Shown here: positions 49,272-58,050 of the stretch, piece after piece | Numbering within the stretch: position 1 is the stretch's first letter | Layout of the letters: each line of letters starts with the position of its first letter | Assembly: GCA_964506245.1 (NCBI GenBank) | Contig: CAZDKK010000012.1 | Coordinates: 36,966-100,965, forward strand | DNA length: 64,000 nt | Source: CAZDKK01 sp964506245 | GTDB lineage: Bacteria > Eisenbacteria > RBG-16-71-46 > CAIMUX01 > WJJG01 | Direction of reading: 5' to 3' | Translations under genes and position numbers: made by a program | The notes under the pieces: generated by a model | Told to the model about the DNA's origin: nothing | The model's input: the letters and a program-made list of their open reading frames with translations, nothing else | Databases searched by the model: none

Positions 49272-49703
49272 TTGCCCGGGCAGCCCGGACGCGCAACACG
49301 TCCTTGTCCCCGTCTGCTTACGCAGAGGGGAGAACGTGACCGCGCCCCGCACCCCATGTGCGCCCGGCCCACCGGGCAAGGTCCATGTAAAGAAATCCGA
49401 CAACGGTCTGAGGACCCGCACCCGCGGCTTGCACCCAGAGCTCATGCAACATTGCCACGGGTCGAGTTCCACTCTCTGGCTGTCTCGGGGCCTGCCAATT
49501 CTCTGCATCTCTCGCAGATGCTCTGGGTCGCTCTCCCCGAAACCTTGTCAGAATCGTACGCTGGCCTCAGAGAGACTGTCAAGCCGGCAAGTTTGGGTTG
49601 TCGGGTTTAGTATCGGCAGGGTGTCGGAGGGCCTATCACTCGGATCGGCCAGCGACCGGCGGCCCGGACTCGCCGCGGCGCTGTGCGTCTGGGGATCTCT
49701 GTC
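49272..49703. other. 432-bp gap with a promoter for the 49271-30220 operon
   Basis: No gene was seen between the deacetylase and the membrane protein. On the minus strand a sigma70-like promoter lies at 49582-49553; downstream of it is a ~275-nt leader with little open coding potential. No sigma54 GG-N10-GC element with matching flanks was found here. Confidence 0.45.
49553..49582 (-). promoter_or_regulatory. sigma70-like promoter of the large EPS/exosortase operon
   Basis: On the minus strand TTGACA (49582-49577) and TACGAT (49558-49553) are 18 bp apart. It would drive the membrane protein, TPR lipoprotein, PrsK, PrsR and the downstream EPS genes with a ~275-nt leader. Confidence 0.45.
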
Positions 49704-50603
49704 TCACACAAGAGCTAGATCTGCAAGCACTTGCACGATTGGGCGGTACCTGCCCAGCCCCAGCAGGCGACCCAGGCGGACCTCGGCGCGGGCCAGGTTG
49801 TGGTAGTGGGTCCACCGCGTCCGCATGCCGACGGGGAACCGCGGCTGGGCAGGGTCCAGCTCCCAGGGGTGGATCGTGAGCACGAAGGGCTTGCCAGCCG
49901 AGATCAGACTCTGCACTGCCCGCCGCTGAAGGCCGAAGGGCAGCAACCGCAGGTATGCTCCTCCGGTCGCCGGGAAATTGATGGGGCCGAGCTTGACGAT
50001 GGGCAGCGGAAACTCAGCAATACCGCGCTCCTCATCGATGCGGATGCGGTGCGGCCAGCGATTGGCGCGGGGCATGCCGTAGCGCCGGCGTGCGATCGGG
50101 AAGATGCTCGAGTCGTAGCGGTAGCCTTCCTCGACCAGGATGGGCAGGGCCCACAGTGTGCGATTCATGATTGTGTACGAGGGCGCTCGATAGCCGATCA
50201 CCTCCTGACCGCTCAGGTCTTGGAGCAGCGCACGCGCCTGTCGGACATCCTGACGAAAAGCTTCGGGTCGCTGTGTATACACAAGCGCATGCTCGGAGCC
50301 GTGGGACGCGATCTCGTGTCCTGCTGCGGCGATGCGTCTCACGAGGTCGGGGTGGCGTTGGGCGGTCCAGCCGAGGATGAAGAAGGTTCCCTTCGCGGAG
50401 TGGGCGGCGAGGAGCTCGAGCACGCGGTTCGTGTTGCGCTCGGTGCGATCCTCGAAGGAATCCCACTGCTCGTGCGGGCAGAAGGGGCGCAGGGCCTCGA
50501 CCTGGAAATAGTCCTCGACGTCGGCGGAGAAGGCGGCGAGGGAGGACTCGGCGGGGGGCGACGCTCGCCTTGCAGGCGTCGTGGTGGCGGAAGGGTCCGT
50601 CAT
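49704..50603 (-). CDS. polysaccharide deacetylase with DUF3473, XrtA-system type
   Basis: Encodes 299 aa. NodB-type deacetylase: AAFSADVEDYFQVEALRPF (first metal-site region), GHEIASHGSEHALVY (SHxxxH), GYRAPSYTI and YDSSIFPI. The C-terminal part (INFPATGGAYLRLLPFGLQR, FVLTIHPWELDPAQPRFPV) is the DUF3473 tail found in deacetylases of exosortase loci. It would de-N-acetylate a sugar of the nascent polysaccharide. The start overlaps the EpsI stop by 4 bp. Cytoplasmic, as no signal peptide is present. Confidence 0.9.
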   Translation of the reverse strand: MTDPSATTTPARRASPPAESSLAAFSADVEDYFQVEALRPFCPHEQWDSFEDRTERNTNRVLELLAAHSAKGTFFILGWTAQRHPDLVRRIAAAGHEIASHGSEHALVYTQRPEAFRQDVRQARALLQDLSGQEVIGYRAPSYTIMNRTLWALPILVEEGYRYDSSIFPIARRRYGMPRANRWPHRIRIDEERGIAEFPLPIVKLGPINFPATGGAYLRLLPFGLQRRAVQSLISAGKPFVLTIHPWELDPAQPRFPVGMRTRWTHYHNLARAEVRLGRLLGLGRYRPIVQVLADLALV

Positions 50604-51226
50604 TGCAGGCCGACCTCGCCTAGGACCTGGCGCAGCGGTGCATCCAGGGCGGTCATCACCTCACGCAGCGCGCTGGAGTCCGCAGTTGCCGCGCTGTAGC
50701 GCACGAAGGCCGCGTTCGAGGGCCTGCGCAAGATGGAGTTCTTCATCTGCTCCCACTTGAGGGCGTACTCGTCGGCGGTGGATTTGCCGTAGGTGCTGAA
50801 CCAGTAGAGGATGTCCTCGGTGGCGCCCTTTCTGACGGTTCGCATGTGAGTCGCGGGTTGGAAACGATGATTCAGAGAGACGCTCGTCTTCTCGACGGAA
50901 GCTACCGTCCAGCCGCCCGCCGGTACGCAGTTGCGCGGGGAGTGGATCTGGGAATTGACCTGCTGTTCCTTGAAGTAGCCGATGAAGAGCCACACTTCCG
51001 CGCCATCCGCTCGGCGATAGCGCCGGTGGAGCGTTGCGTCGGCGGCCAGGACGCGGGCAGTTGCTTCGTCGGCCTCGAAGTCCTGGCTCCGCCAGCCTTC
51101 CAGCTCCCGAGGGAGTTGCTCGAGCGCCGGGACCCTGTCCATCGCCGCGTGCCCGTGGCGGAGCATCCCTGCGTAGATGCCCGAGGCCGCGATGATCAAG
51201 ATGGCGATGATGGAGCGGATGACCAT
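50600..51226 (-). CDS. epsI: EpsI-type exosortase-associated protein
   Basis: Encodes 208 aa from ATG 51226, overlapping the exosortase stop by 31 bp. One N-terminal helix (SIIAILIIAASGIYAGMLRH) and a periplasmic EpsI/DUF3485 domain: LPRELEGWRSQDFEADEATA, VWLFIGYFKEQQVNSQIHSP, RNCVPAGGWTVASVEKTSVS (conserved Cys), ILYWFSTYGKSTADEYALKW. EpsI proteins usually sit beside or fused to exosortase and are thought to assist surface processing. Coupled to the deacetylase 4 bp downstream. Exact role unproven. Confidence 0.9.
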   Translation of the reverse strand: MVIRSIIAILIIAASGIYAGMLRHGHAAMDRVPALEQLPRELEGWRSQDFEADEATARVLAADATLHRRYRRADGAEVWLFIGYFKEQQVNSQIHSPRNCVPAGGWTVASVEKTSVSLNHRFQPATHMRTVRKGATEDILYWFSTYGKSTADEYALKWEQMKNSILRRPSNAAFVRYSAATADSSALREVMTALDAPLRQVLGEVGLQ

Positions 51227-52206
51227 AGTTTCCCGACCGCCTTCTTCAGCAGGACAAAGATGCCGAGAGCGACAACAAAGACCAGGATGCCAAACAACTC
51301 GTGGACGGTTCCGTGCGTGGCCTCGGGGCCGATCAGATAGGCACCCATCCCCGATCCCCAGACGCGCACAGCGTTCCCCGCCACGCTGAGCGGGATCGTG
51401 AGGGCGAAGATGCAGAGGCGCCCCCACAGGGGAATCGGCGTGGCCTGGGCCACGAGCGCCCCCACCGCGAGAAAGGCGTAAAGCGATCGAATTCCGCTGC
51501 AGGCCTCCGCCACCTCCAGGCTGGTCTGGGGCAGGTGGATCATGTTCCCTTGGACCACGGCTGGCACCCCGGTGGCCTTGAGACCGAAGACCGCGAGCTT
51601 CGCCGCCAGCGCTTGCAGCGGACCGGTCAGGCCGTAGTAGATGACGTAGGGCAGCGGGATCGCGAAGAAGAGGAAGGCGATCGGGAAGCCGACCAGCCGC
51701 AGATGGCCCCAGCCGTAGAGGAACAGGACCAGCGAGGCGAGCATCAGCAGGAAGCTCATTCGCTGGGTGAAGACCTCGGCGCCGGCGGTGCCGAGGATGA
51801 GCATGGCGGCGGCGGCGAGAACCCCGAAGAGGCCCAGGATGGACGGGGACAGACTCAGGCGGGCGATGTCACGACGCTTCGTCCAGAGCAGGTAGCCCGA
51901 GACCAAGGGGATGAGGAAGCCGTGGTTGTAGTTGGGGTCGCGGATCCAGTCGCGGACGAGCTCCAGGAGGACGGGGGCGTAGACCGTCAGGAGGGCGACG
52001 AGCACGCCGATGGCGGGGGCATGGCGGAGGAGCCGGGTCGGGGGAATCGGCTCGGGTGCCTGCGCGGGTTGCTCCACGCTCGGCTTCTCTGCTCCGTGAG
52101 GTCCAGAGATGGCCTTGTTCCTCCTCACGCTCCCTGCAGCCCTCCTTTGCGAGCTTGGCGGCTCGAAGGCCTGGTGGTGCAACTGGCATCGGTCCTCCTG
52201 GATCAT
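51196..52206 (-). CDS. exosortase (XrtA-like transpeptidase)
   Basis: Encodes up to 336 aa from ATG 52206; no ribosome site precedes it, and GTG 52128 with GGGAG just upstream is an alternative. About eight helices. The catalytic triad of exosortases is intact: Cys236 in EVAEACSGIRSLYAFLAVGA, Arg281 in LSVAGNAVRVWGSG and His302 in ATHGTVHELFGILVF. The DWIRDPNYNHGFLIP motif is also typical. It should cleave C-terminal PEP-CTERM-like signals and attach the protein to a surface polymer or lipid. No PEP-CTERM substrate occurs in this window, so its targets must lie elsewhere. Confidence 0.92.
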   Translation of the reverse strand: MIQEDRCQLHHQAFEPPSSQRRAAGSVRRNKAISGPHGAEKPSVEQPAQAPEPIPPTRLLRHAPAIGVLVALLTVYAPVLLELVRDWIRDPNYNHGFLIPLVSGYLLWTKRRDIARLSLSPSILGLFGVLAAAAMLILGTAGAEVFTQRMSFLLMLASLVLFLYGWGHLRLVGFPIAFLFFAIPLPYVIYYGLTGPLQALAAKLAVFGLKATGVPAVVQGNMIHLPQTSLEVAEACSGIRSLYAFLAVGALVAQATPIPLWGRLCIFALTIPLSVAGNAVRVWGSGMGAYLIGPEATHGTVHELFGILVFVVALGIFVLLKKAVGKLWSSAPSSPS

Positions 52207-52387
52207 ATCGGCTCTGGCGTTGGGAAGGCAAACGGTCGAATTGGGTTGAATTGGGTCGGCACGATCCTGCTTTCGCCGGTCAGGGTCTTCGCGTGGGCAC
52301 CAGGTTCATGGTGGCGGGTGCGTTGACGTCGAAGCTCGGGTACAGTCAGAGCGCTCCCCGCGCGGGGATGTCACGATCAGAGGAGGC

Positions 52388-53530
52388 TTGAATCTGACCA
52401 CGCTGCTGAATGCCGCGTCGTCCCGGTTGTCGGTCTTGATGCTCTCGCCCGGCGAGCTGTTCGGTGGTGTGGAGACCATGGTACTCGGCCTCTGTTCCCG
52501 ACTCCCCGACGCCGGTGTCAATGTGCTGCCGGTCCTGTTTCACAACCATGAACTAGCAGCCCGCCTGCGCCGAGCGGGTATTGAACCGGTCATCCTCCGC
52601 GCGCGCCACCGCTATGACCCGGGGGCGGCTCGCGCGTTGGCACGACTCGTGGAGAGGCACGGCATCCGTGTCGTGCACACCCACGGGTATCGAGCTATTG
52701 TGACCGCCGCCGCCGGTCCGCGCCTCGGGGCGCATGTGGTCAAGACTGAGCACGGGCTGCCGGAGTCCGGGGGACAGCTCCTAGGAAGAGCAAAGTCCCG
52801 GTTCAACCACGCGCTCGACGCGTGGGCCACCAAGCGCATGCGGGCCAGCGTCTGCTACGTCACCGCGGATATCATGCAACGGTACGACGGAGCGCATGCG
52901 GGGCTCGATCGGCGGGTGATCCACAACGGAATTGACCCTCTCGCGCGTGAGGGGAGGCCGCGACCGGCCGCGCTTGAGCCTGGGTTCTTCCACGCGGGGA
53001 TCGTCGGCCGGGTCTCGCAAGTCAAGGGCATTCCTTTCGCACTGCGAGCGATGGCCTCCGCGGCGGTTCCTGGCAACGTGCGCCTGAACATCATCGGCTC
53101 GGGATCGCTGGAGGCGCAGCTTCGCAAGGAAGTGAGCAGTCTGGGCCTGGGTGATCGGGTCCGATTCCACGGCTTTCAGCGCGACGTGGTGGACTGGCTG
53201 GCGCAACTGGATGTGCTGCTCATGCCATCGCTGCATGAGGGGTTGCCGTACACGCTGCTGGAGGCGATGTCGCTGGGGGTGCCGGTGGTGGCCTCGCGGG
53301 TGGGGGGGCTCGCTGAGGTGCTGCGGGATGGGGAGACGGGGTTGCTGGTGGACGTCGGGGATGCCGATGGTTTGGCGGGGGCGCTCGGGCGGCTTGCGAA
53401 CGATCCGGTGGTGGCGCGCGGGTTGGGAGAGGCGGCGGCACGCGAGCAGCGAGGGGGGTACACGCTGGCGGGGATGGTGGGGGAGTACGTCGAGGTGTAT
53501 GCGGAGAGTACGGCGTCGCGGCCACGCTGA
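52388..53530 (+). CDS. GT4 family glycosyltransferase
   Basis: Encodes about 380 aa and is divergent from exosortase. The start is uncertain: TTG 52388 sits 1 nt after AGGAGG, CTG 52394 has better spacing, and ATG 52439 begins the conserved part. GT-B motifs: MLSPGELFGGVETMVLGLCS (Gly-rich start), FHAGIVGRVSQVKGIPFALR, LRKEVSSLGLGDRVRFHGFQ, LMPSLHEGLPYTLLEAMSLG (E-x7-E) and PVVASRVGGLAEVL. It likely adds a sugar to the lipid-linked repeat unit. 85 bp before the flippase gene. Confidence 0.87.
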   Translation: MNLTTLLNAASSRLSVLMLSPGELFGGVETMVLGLCSRLPDAGVNVLPVLFHNHELAARLRRAGIEPVILRARHRYDPGAARALARLVERHGIRVVHTHGYRAIVTAAAGPRLGAHVVKTEHGLPESGGQLLGRAKSRFNHALDAWATKRMRASVCYVTADIMQRYDGAHAGLDRRVIHNGIDPLAREGRPRPAALEPGFFHAGIVGRVSQVKGIPFALRAMASAAVPGNVRLNIIGSGSLEAQLRKEVSSLGLGDRVRFHGFQRDVVDWLAQLDVLLMPSLHEGLPYTLLEAMSLGVPVVASRVGGLAEVLRDGETGLLVDVGDADGLAGALGRLANDPVVARGLGEAAAREQRGGYTLAGMVGEYVEVYAESTASRPR

Positions 53531-53614
53531 TCGGCTACCGCGGCCCGCTGCACTTCGCCCGCGGCGAGGCATGGGGCCGGGCGAACGCCGGCAGCCTTCG
53601 GGAGACCTTAGGAC

Positions 53615-55138
53615 ATGTTCGAACGCCTGGCAGACAGGCTGCGCCCCCGCCAAGACTATGTGCCGCCCGAGACTGCCGCCGGCGCTGTGGGCAGCGAGGT
53701 CGTCAGCGGCGGTCTCTGGTCGGTTGCCGGTTTGGCGACAACGACATTCCTGCAGTTCATCCGTAGCATGGTTTTCGCGCGATTGCTTCCGCCGGCCGCT
53801 TTCGGAACGCTGAATCTGGCGAATGTCTTCACGCAATTCATCCTCCTGTTCGCCAATTTCGGTTTCACCTCCAGCGTTGTGTATTGGCGCCAACTCAACA
53901 AACTCGAGCTCTCCACCTGTTGGTGGGGCAACCTGATGGTCGATACGGCGGCGGCGATCCTCTGCTGTCTGTTCGCCTTCACCGGCACTCGCTTCCTCGA
54001 CTCATCTGACGTGAAGTGGGTCATTGTTCTCCTGTCCGCGCAGTTCGTGATCGTCAGTGTCGGAAGCATTCACTCTGCTCTGATGCGCCGTCAGTTTCAG
54101 TTCAGGAAGACGGCAATGATCAGCATCTGGAGCGCCGGGGTTACATTTGCAGTCGCCTGGTTCTTGGTTGCGGTGCTTCACTGGGGAGTGTTTGGACTGG
54201 TCGGTGGCATGGTTGCCGGCACTGCTGCAACGACGTTGCTGCAGTTCACTGCCGTGCCGTGGCTACCCTCACGCGCCTTCTCTTGGCGCGTCCTGAGAGA
54301 ACATGTCAACTACGGTCGCTGGTTCCTGGCCGTGAATCTGGTGACGTACGCCAATCAGAACATCGACCGCGCATTGATCGGGACCACCCTGAACAACACC
54401 CAGCTCGGCTACTACGAGTATGCGGGCAACCTGCCAATGCAGGTGACGATCCAGCTCTCGACCGTGCTCAACAGCGTGCTCTTCCCGGCGTTCGCGAGGT
54501 TACAGGACGACCTGGGTGAGCTTCGGCGCGTATTGCTGCGGGTGATGCGTTTCAACGCCTTTATCATCTACCCGATGCTGGTCGGCCTGATGCTGACGGC
54601 GCCCGCTTTCGTGGAAGTGGCGTATGGTCCCACTTGGGCTCCTATCGTTGGCCCTGCGCGCGTTTTTTGCGTCTTTGGCATGATCCGCGTATTGACCAAC
54701 CCCTCCTATTCCCTCTGCAATGGCGTGGGCAAGCCATACTTGCCTTTCAAATGGAGCCTGATTGCACTGCCGTTCAACGCAACCCTGCTCTGGTGGAGCG
54801 TTCGTGCGGGCGGCCTCTTGGGTGTCACGCTGGCCAAGCTCTTCTTGCCCGCCTTCATGTTGTTCACGCTTGTCTTGGAGATTACCCGGGCCATTGGCAT
54901 GCCACTCCGCCAGATCGGCCTGACCGCACTGCCCGCGGTCGTTTGCAGTCTTGTGATGGCCCTCTTCGTATGGGTGGCGCAACACGCTCCGGGGATCGAC
55001 TCCCTGCCGACGCTCCCTGGCCTGTTACTGCAGGTTGTGGTGGGGCTGGTGGCCTACCTCGGGGCGCTGCGGCTCTTCTACGCGCAGGACTTCGCGGACA
55101 TCCTCAGGTTACTTAGACGGATCTGGTCGAGAGGCTGA
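53615..55138 (+). CDS. Wzx-like flippase (MOP superfamily)
   Basis: Encodes 507 aa with ~12-14 hydrophobic helices. The N-terminal GLWSVAGLATTTFLQFIRSM and FARLLPPAAFGTLNLANVFT, TYANQNIDRALIGTTLNNTQ, then YEYAGNLPMQVTIQLSTVLN and VLFPAFARLQDDLGELRRVL are typical of polysaccharide_synt/MOP flippases (Wzx/lipopolysaccharide biosynthesis proteins). It should flip undecaprenyl-PP-linked repeats to the periplasm. It completes the Wzx/Wzy-type machinery together with the O-antigen ligase-like gene (58051) and the Wzz-like gene. Good ATG start with AGGA nearby. Confidence 0.87.
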   Translation: MFERLADRLRPRQDYVPPETAAGAVGSEVVSGGLWSVAGLATTTFLQFIRSMVFARLLPPAAFGTLNLANVFTQFILLFANFGFTSSVVYWRQLNKLELSTCWWGNLMVDTAAAILCCLFAFTGTRFLDSSDVKWVIVLLSAQFVIVSVGSIHSALMRRQFQFRKTAMISIWSAGVTFAVAWFLVAVLHWGVFGLVGGMVAGTAATTLLQFTAVPWLPSRAFSWRVLREHVNYGRWFLAVNLVTYANQNIDRALIGTTLNNTQLGYYEYAGNLPMQVTIQLSTVLNSVLFPAFARLQDDLGELRRVLLRVMRFNAFIIYPMLVGLMLTAPAFVEVAYGPTWAPIVGPARVFCVFGMIRVLTNPSYSLCNGVGKPYLPFKWSLIALPFNATLLWWSVRAGGLLGVTLAKLFLPAFMLFTLVLEITRAIGMPLRQIGLTALPAVVCSLVMALFVWVAQHAPGIDSLPTLPGLLLQVVVGLVAYLGALRLFYAQDFADILRLLRRIWSRG

Positions 55139-55245
55139 GCGGCCTTGGCGCGCAATCTCCAAGCATCTCGACCGCCAACCAGGCTCTGAGCACCGGGACC
55201 CTGTCGTTCGCGGTCCAGAGACCCATTTGGCGGGTCGCGAAACGC

Positions 55246-56256
55246 TCACTCGCCTTTGGCCCCGGCGAGAAGTGCTCGGTTCAACTTCCAGAACAGAATC
55301 GTGGGCGTGTCGTAGCCGCCAACCAGAACGCGGGGCAGGAGCAAACGTTCTTCGCCGGCGCGGGCTGGCGCGGGACGGGTCGTGTAGCCGCGGCGAAAGC
55401 CGGCCTCACGCACCGCAGCGACCACGCGAGCGTCGACATCCCCATTGGGATATGCGATGTCGGCGACTGGGCGCGCGAGGGTCTCTTCGAGGAAGCCCCG
55501 CGACCGGGCCAGGGCGTCCGCGAGCTCTGCGTTGCCGAGCAACGTCAGGATCTCGTGGCGGTGCGAATGCGAGCCGAAGTGACAGAGGCCGCTGTCGCTC
55601 ATAGCGCGCAGTTCGTCGGCAGTCAGTGGGCGACAGTCGGCCAGCGCGCGTGCGGCGGATTGTCCGCCCTCCGCAGTGCAGCGGGCCAGGACGCGGTCGA
55701 ACGTTTCCTCGCCGGGATTGCCGAGGGTCTTCACGTCCGTCAGGAGACGTTGGATGCCGTCCCAGCGGCGCGGGCCGTCCTGCGGCTGGAACCGATAGGC
55801 GGTCAGGCCGGCGTCGCGTAGGTCGAGCTCGGTCAGCCACTCGGTCTGGATTGGCGTGACGATGCGGTCGAACCAAAATGGCTCCTGAGTCTGCGCGTGC
55901 CACGTCGAAACAAAGAAGAGCGCGGGCGTAGCATGTTTCCGAAGGATGGGCAGGGCCATCCGGTAGTTGTTTACGTAGCCGTCATCGAACGTCAGTAGTA
56001 GGCGCAGGCGTCCGTCCACCGCGCCCATCGTGTCCAGGGCATCTGGCCCGACAAACTCACCGATCTGCCCCAGCAATGCGAGCTGTCGGTCGAAGTCGGA
56101 CTGCGGTACGCGCATCCACGACGAGGGTTGACCGTCAGCGGCGAGGTCATGATAGCCAAGAATGAGGATGCCGCGCCTCGCACGGGCGGCGCCCAAACGA
56201 GTTAGCACATGGCTCGCGGCAAGCCTCCTGACGAGACTTTTCATGCGGCGAGTCAT
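55246..56256 (-). CDS. polysaccharide deacetylase family protein (second)
   Basis: Encodes about 336 aa; ATG 56256 or 56244, neither with a clear ribosome site. NodB motifs: ILILGYHDLAADGQPSSWMR, LRLLLTFDDGYVNNYRMALP (TFDDG), PALFFVSTWHAQ, FGSHSHRHEILTLLGNAELA (SHxxxH) and VADIAYPNGDVDARVVAAVR. No signal peptide, and a slightly different family from the DUF3473 enzyme at 49704. It would act on a second N-acetyl sugar or on a carbohydrate precursor. Followed on the same strand, upstream, by the CapK-like ligase. Confidence 0.88.
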   Translation of the reverse strand: MTRRMKSLVRRLAASHVLTRLGAARARRGILILGYHDLAADGQPSSWMRVPQSDFDRQLALLGQIGEFVGPDALDTMGAVDGRLRLLLTFDDGYVNNYRMALPILRKHATPALFFVSTWHAQTQEPFWFDRIVTPIQTEWLTELDLRDAGLTAYRFQPQDGPRRWDGIQRLLTDVKTLGNPGEETFDRVLARCTAEGGQSAARALADCRPLTADELRAMSDSGLCHFGSHSHRHEILTLLGNAELADALARSRGFLEETLARPVADIAYPNGDVDARVVAAVREAGFRRGYTTRPAPARAGEERLLLPRVLVGGYDTPTILFWKLNRALLAGAKGE

Positions 56257-56386
56257 ACAGAGCACGAGATGGAGCGTCAAGAGTGGTTCTGGCTCTTCAC
56301 CCGAGGTGCGGGAGTGCTGCCCGTGACCGCCGTGCCCCGGTGTGTCGAGCATCTCGCCGCCCAGGGCACGAGGCGCCCGACTGTGC

Positions 56387-57754
56387 TCACGCCCCCCTCC
56401 TCGCACCCGGCACCCGGCAGATGGAAAAGCGGTACTTACCGTTGGGCTCGGGGGGGATCCTATCCTGGAATCGCAGGACCACGGTGGGATTCCCGCCTAG
56501 CGACTCGCGGAAGACTCGCGCCAAGGCCTCCGCAGTGGTCTCGTTCCAATCGGGGGCGCGCACCACATTCAGGCAGACGCGCCCGACTTCCTCCTGCACG
56601 ACCTGCAGCTGCGCGATGCCCGGATATCGCGTGAGGGTGTTCTCGATGAGCGAGATGCCCGCTATCAGACTCCCGTCGGCAGCCACCAGGAAGTCGGCAG
56701 TCCGACCTGTCACGCCCTCCATCAGGGGCAAGACCCGTCCACAGGGGCAGGTGCGGTCGCTGGGCACGCCGCGGTCGCCCACTTCGTAACGGATCATAGG
56801 CATGCCAAGATTCACAAGCTCCGTGACGACGATCCGTCCTTCCTCGCCCGCCGCGCATGGCGAGCCATCGTCTCGCAGGAACTCGACGTACGCGTGCTCG
56901 GCGTTGAGATGGAACCCATGGTGCATCTCGCACTCGCAGGCGATGAGGCTGACCTCCTCACAACCATAGCGGTCGGTCACGGGAACGCCGAAGACCGACT
57001 CGATGACCTGTCGTTCCGGCCGAATCAGCATCATGCTGGTTGCCACGATGGCTCGCGGGCGTAGGGTGATGCCGCGGTCGCGCAGCGCCTCGGCCAGGAT
57101 GTAGAGCGAATGCGCGTGTCCGTAGAGCAGGCCGGGGCGCCAACGGCGCCACTCGGCCACGAAACGCTCGATCGCCGAGGCATCGATCTTCATGGTGTCG
57201 AGGAAGAACACTCGGTCCTTGACCCGGCGCCGCACTCGGTTCTTCAGGGTCCGCGGTACCGGTGGGTTCCCCCAGACCGCAGCCACTGGCTGGCCCAACC
57301 GCCAGCCTGACCAAGTGTCGGCACGCAAGGCGGCGGCCGCTCTTTCCTCGATGCCAGCCCTGTCGCAGAAGACACGCAGCGCCTCCCCCGTGGAGCCACC
57401 CGTCTTGGCGGGGACTAGATCGTCCTGGCGGTACTCCGTGGAGAGGATTCGCTGTAGCTCGCCGCGGACGTTCGCCTTGGTCAGAAGCGGCAGACCTGCC
57501 AGGTCCCCGATGGTCCGCACGCGCTGGGGATCGATGCCCGCCTGGGCGAAACGGTCGCCGTAGAACGGCGAGGTGGTCGCGGCATGGGTTGCCAGTCGCC
57601 GCAATCGCTGCGAACGCGCCGCTTCCAGCCGGTTCCAGTCCCACCATTGGCTGCGCTCCAGCTCGCGCAGCGTGCGTAGGCGACGCGAACCCTCGTAGAG
57701 GTCCCAGAGAGGCTCGAACACGCTGGCAACGAGCCGATCGGGTATGCGCAGCAA
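56387..57754 (-). CDS. CapK/PaaK-like adenylate-forming protein
   Basis: Encodes about 455 aa. The TTG start at 57754 is chosen because TGAGGAGGC lies eight bases upstream; GTG 57787 is the longer option. AMP-binding fold: LVPAKTGGSTGEALRVF, DRYGCEEVSLIACECEM, HGFHLNAEHAYVEFL, EEGRIVVTELVNLGMPMIRY with EVGD, and a C-terminal lid GKYRFSICR. CapK/PaaK-like enzymes in capsule and exosortase loci probably activate an acyl or amino acid group for attachment to sugar. Cys motifs CECEMHHG and CPCGR may form a metal site. Confidence 0.87.
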   Translation of the reverse strand: MLRIPDRLVASVFEPLWDLYEGSRRLRTLRELERSQWWDWNRLEAARSQRLRRLATHAATTSPFYGDRFAQAGIDPQRVRTIGDLAGLPLLTKANVRGELQRILSTEYRQDDLVPAKTGGSTGEALRVFCDRAGIEERAAAALRADTWSGWRLGQPVAAVWGNPPVPRTLKNRVRRRVKDRVFFLDTMKIDASAIERFVAEWRRWRPGLLYGHAHSLYILAEALRDRGITLRPRAIVATSMMLIRPERQVIESVFGVPVTDRYGCEEVSLIACECEMHHGFHLNAEHAYVEFLRDDGSPCAAGEEGRIVVTELVNLGMPMIRYEVGDRGVPSDRTCPCGRVLPLMEGVTGRTADFLVAADGSLIAGISLIENTLTRYPGIAQLQVVQEEVGRVCLNVVRAPDWNETTAEALARVFRESLGGNPTVVLRFQDRIPPEPNGKYRFSICRVPGARRGA

Positions 57755-58050
57755 GATTGGTTGCCTCCTCAGTGCATGCACTCCCACACATCGGTACTAC
57801 ACCCCTGACTCGGCTCCACTCCTTGAGAATGGCTGCAGTCGCGAAGACGCTCGACGGCAGGGTGCGCTCCATCCTTGTGCCGAACCGTAACACCGTTCCG
57901 GCTGACCCGTTCTATGAAAGTCGCTGGACCGGGACCGGATCCTTGTTTCGTTCGGGATGCCGCGATAGTCCGGATGCCGCGATAGGATGCCCCGCGCGAC
58001 GAATTGCGGCAGCCTTGTCCGAAAAAGGCATCGCCGAGTGCTGTGCGGAT

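Noticed and set aside
49272..49703. Possible sigma54 (-24/-12) promoter for the PrsK/PrsR operon, e.g. TGGCAATGTTGCA.
   Set aside because: Spacing between GG and GC is too short for sigma54; only the sigma70-like promoter fits.
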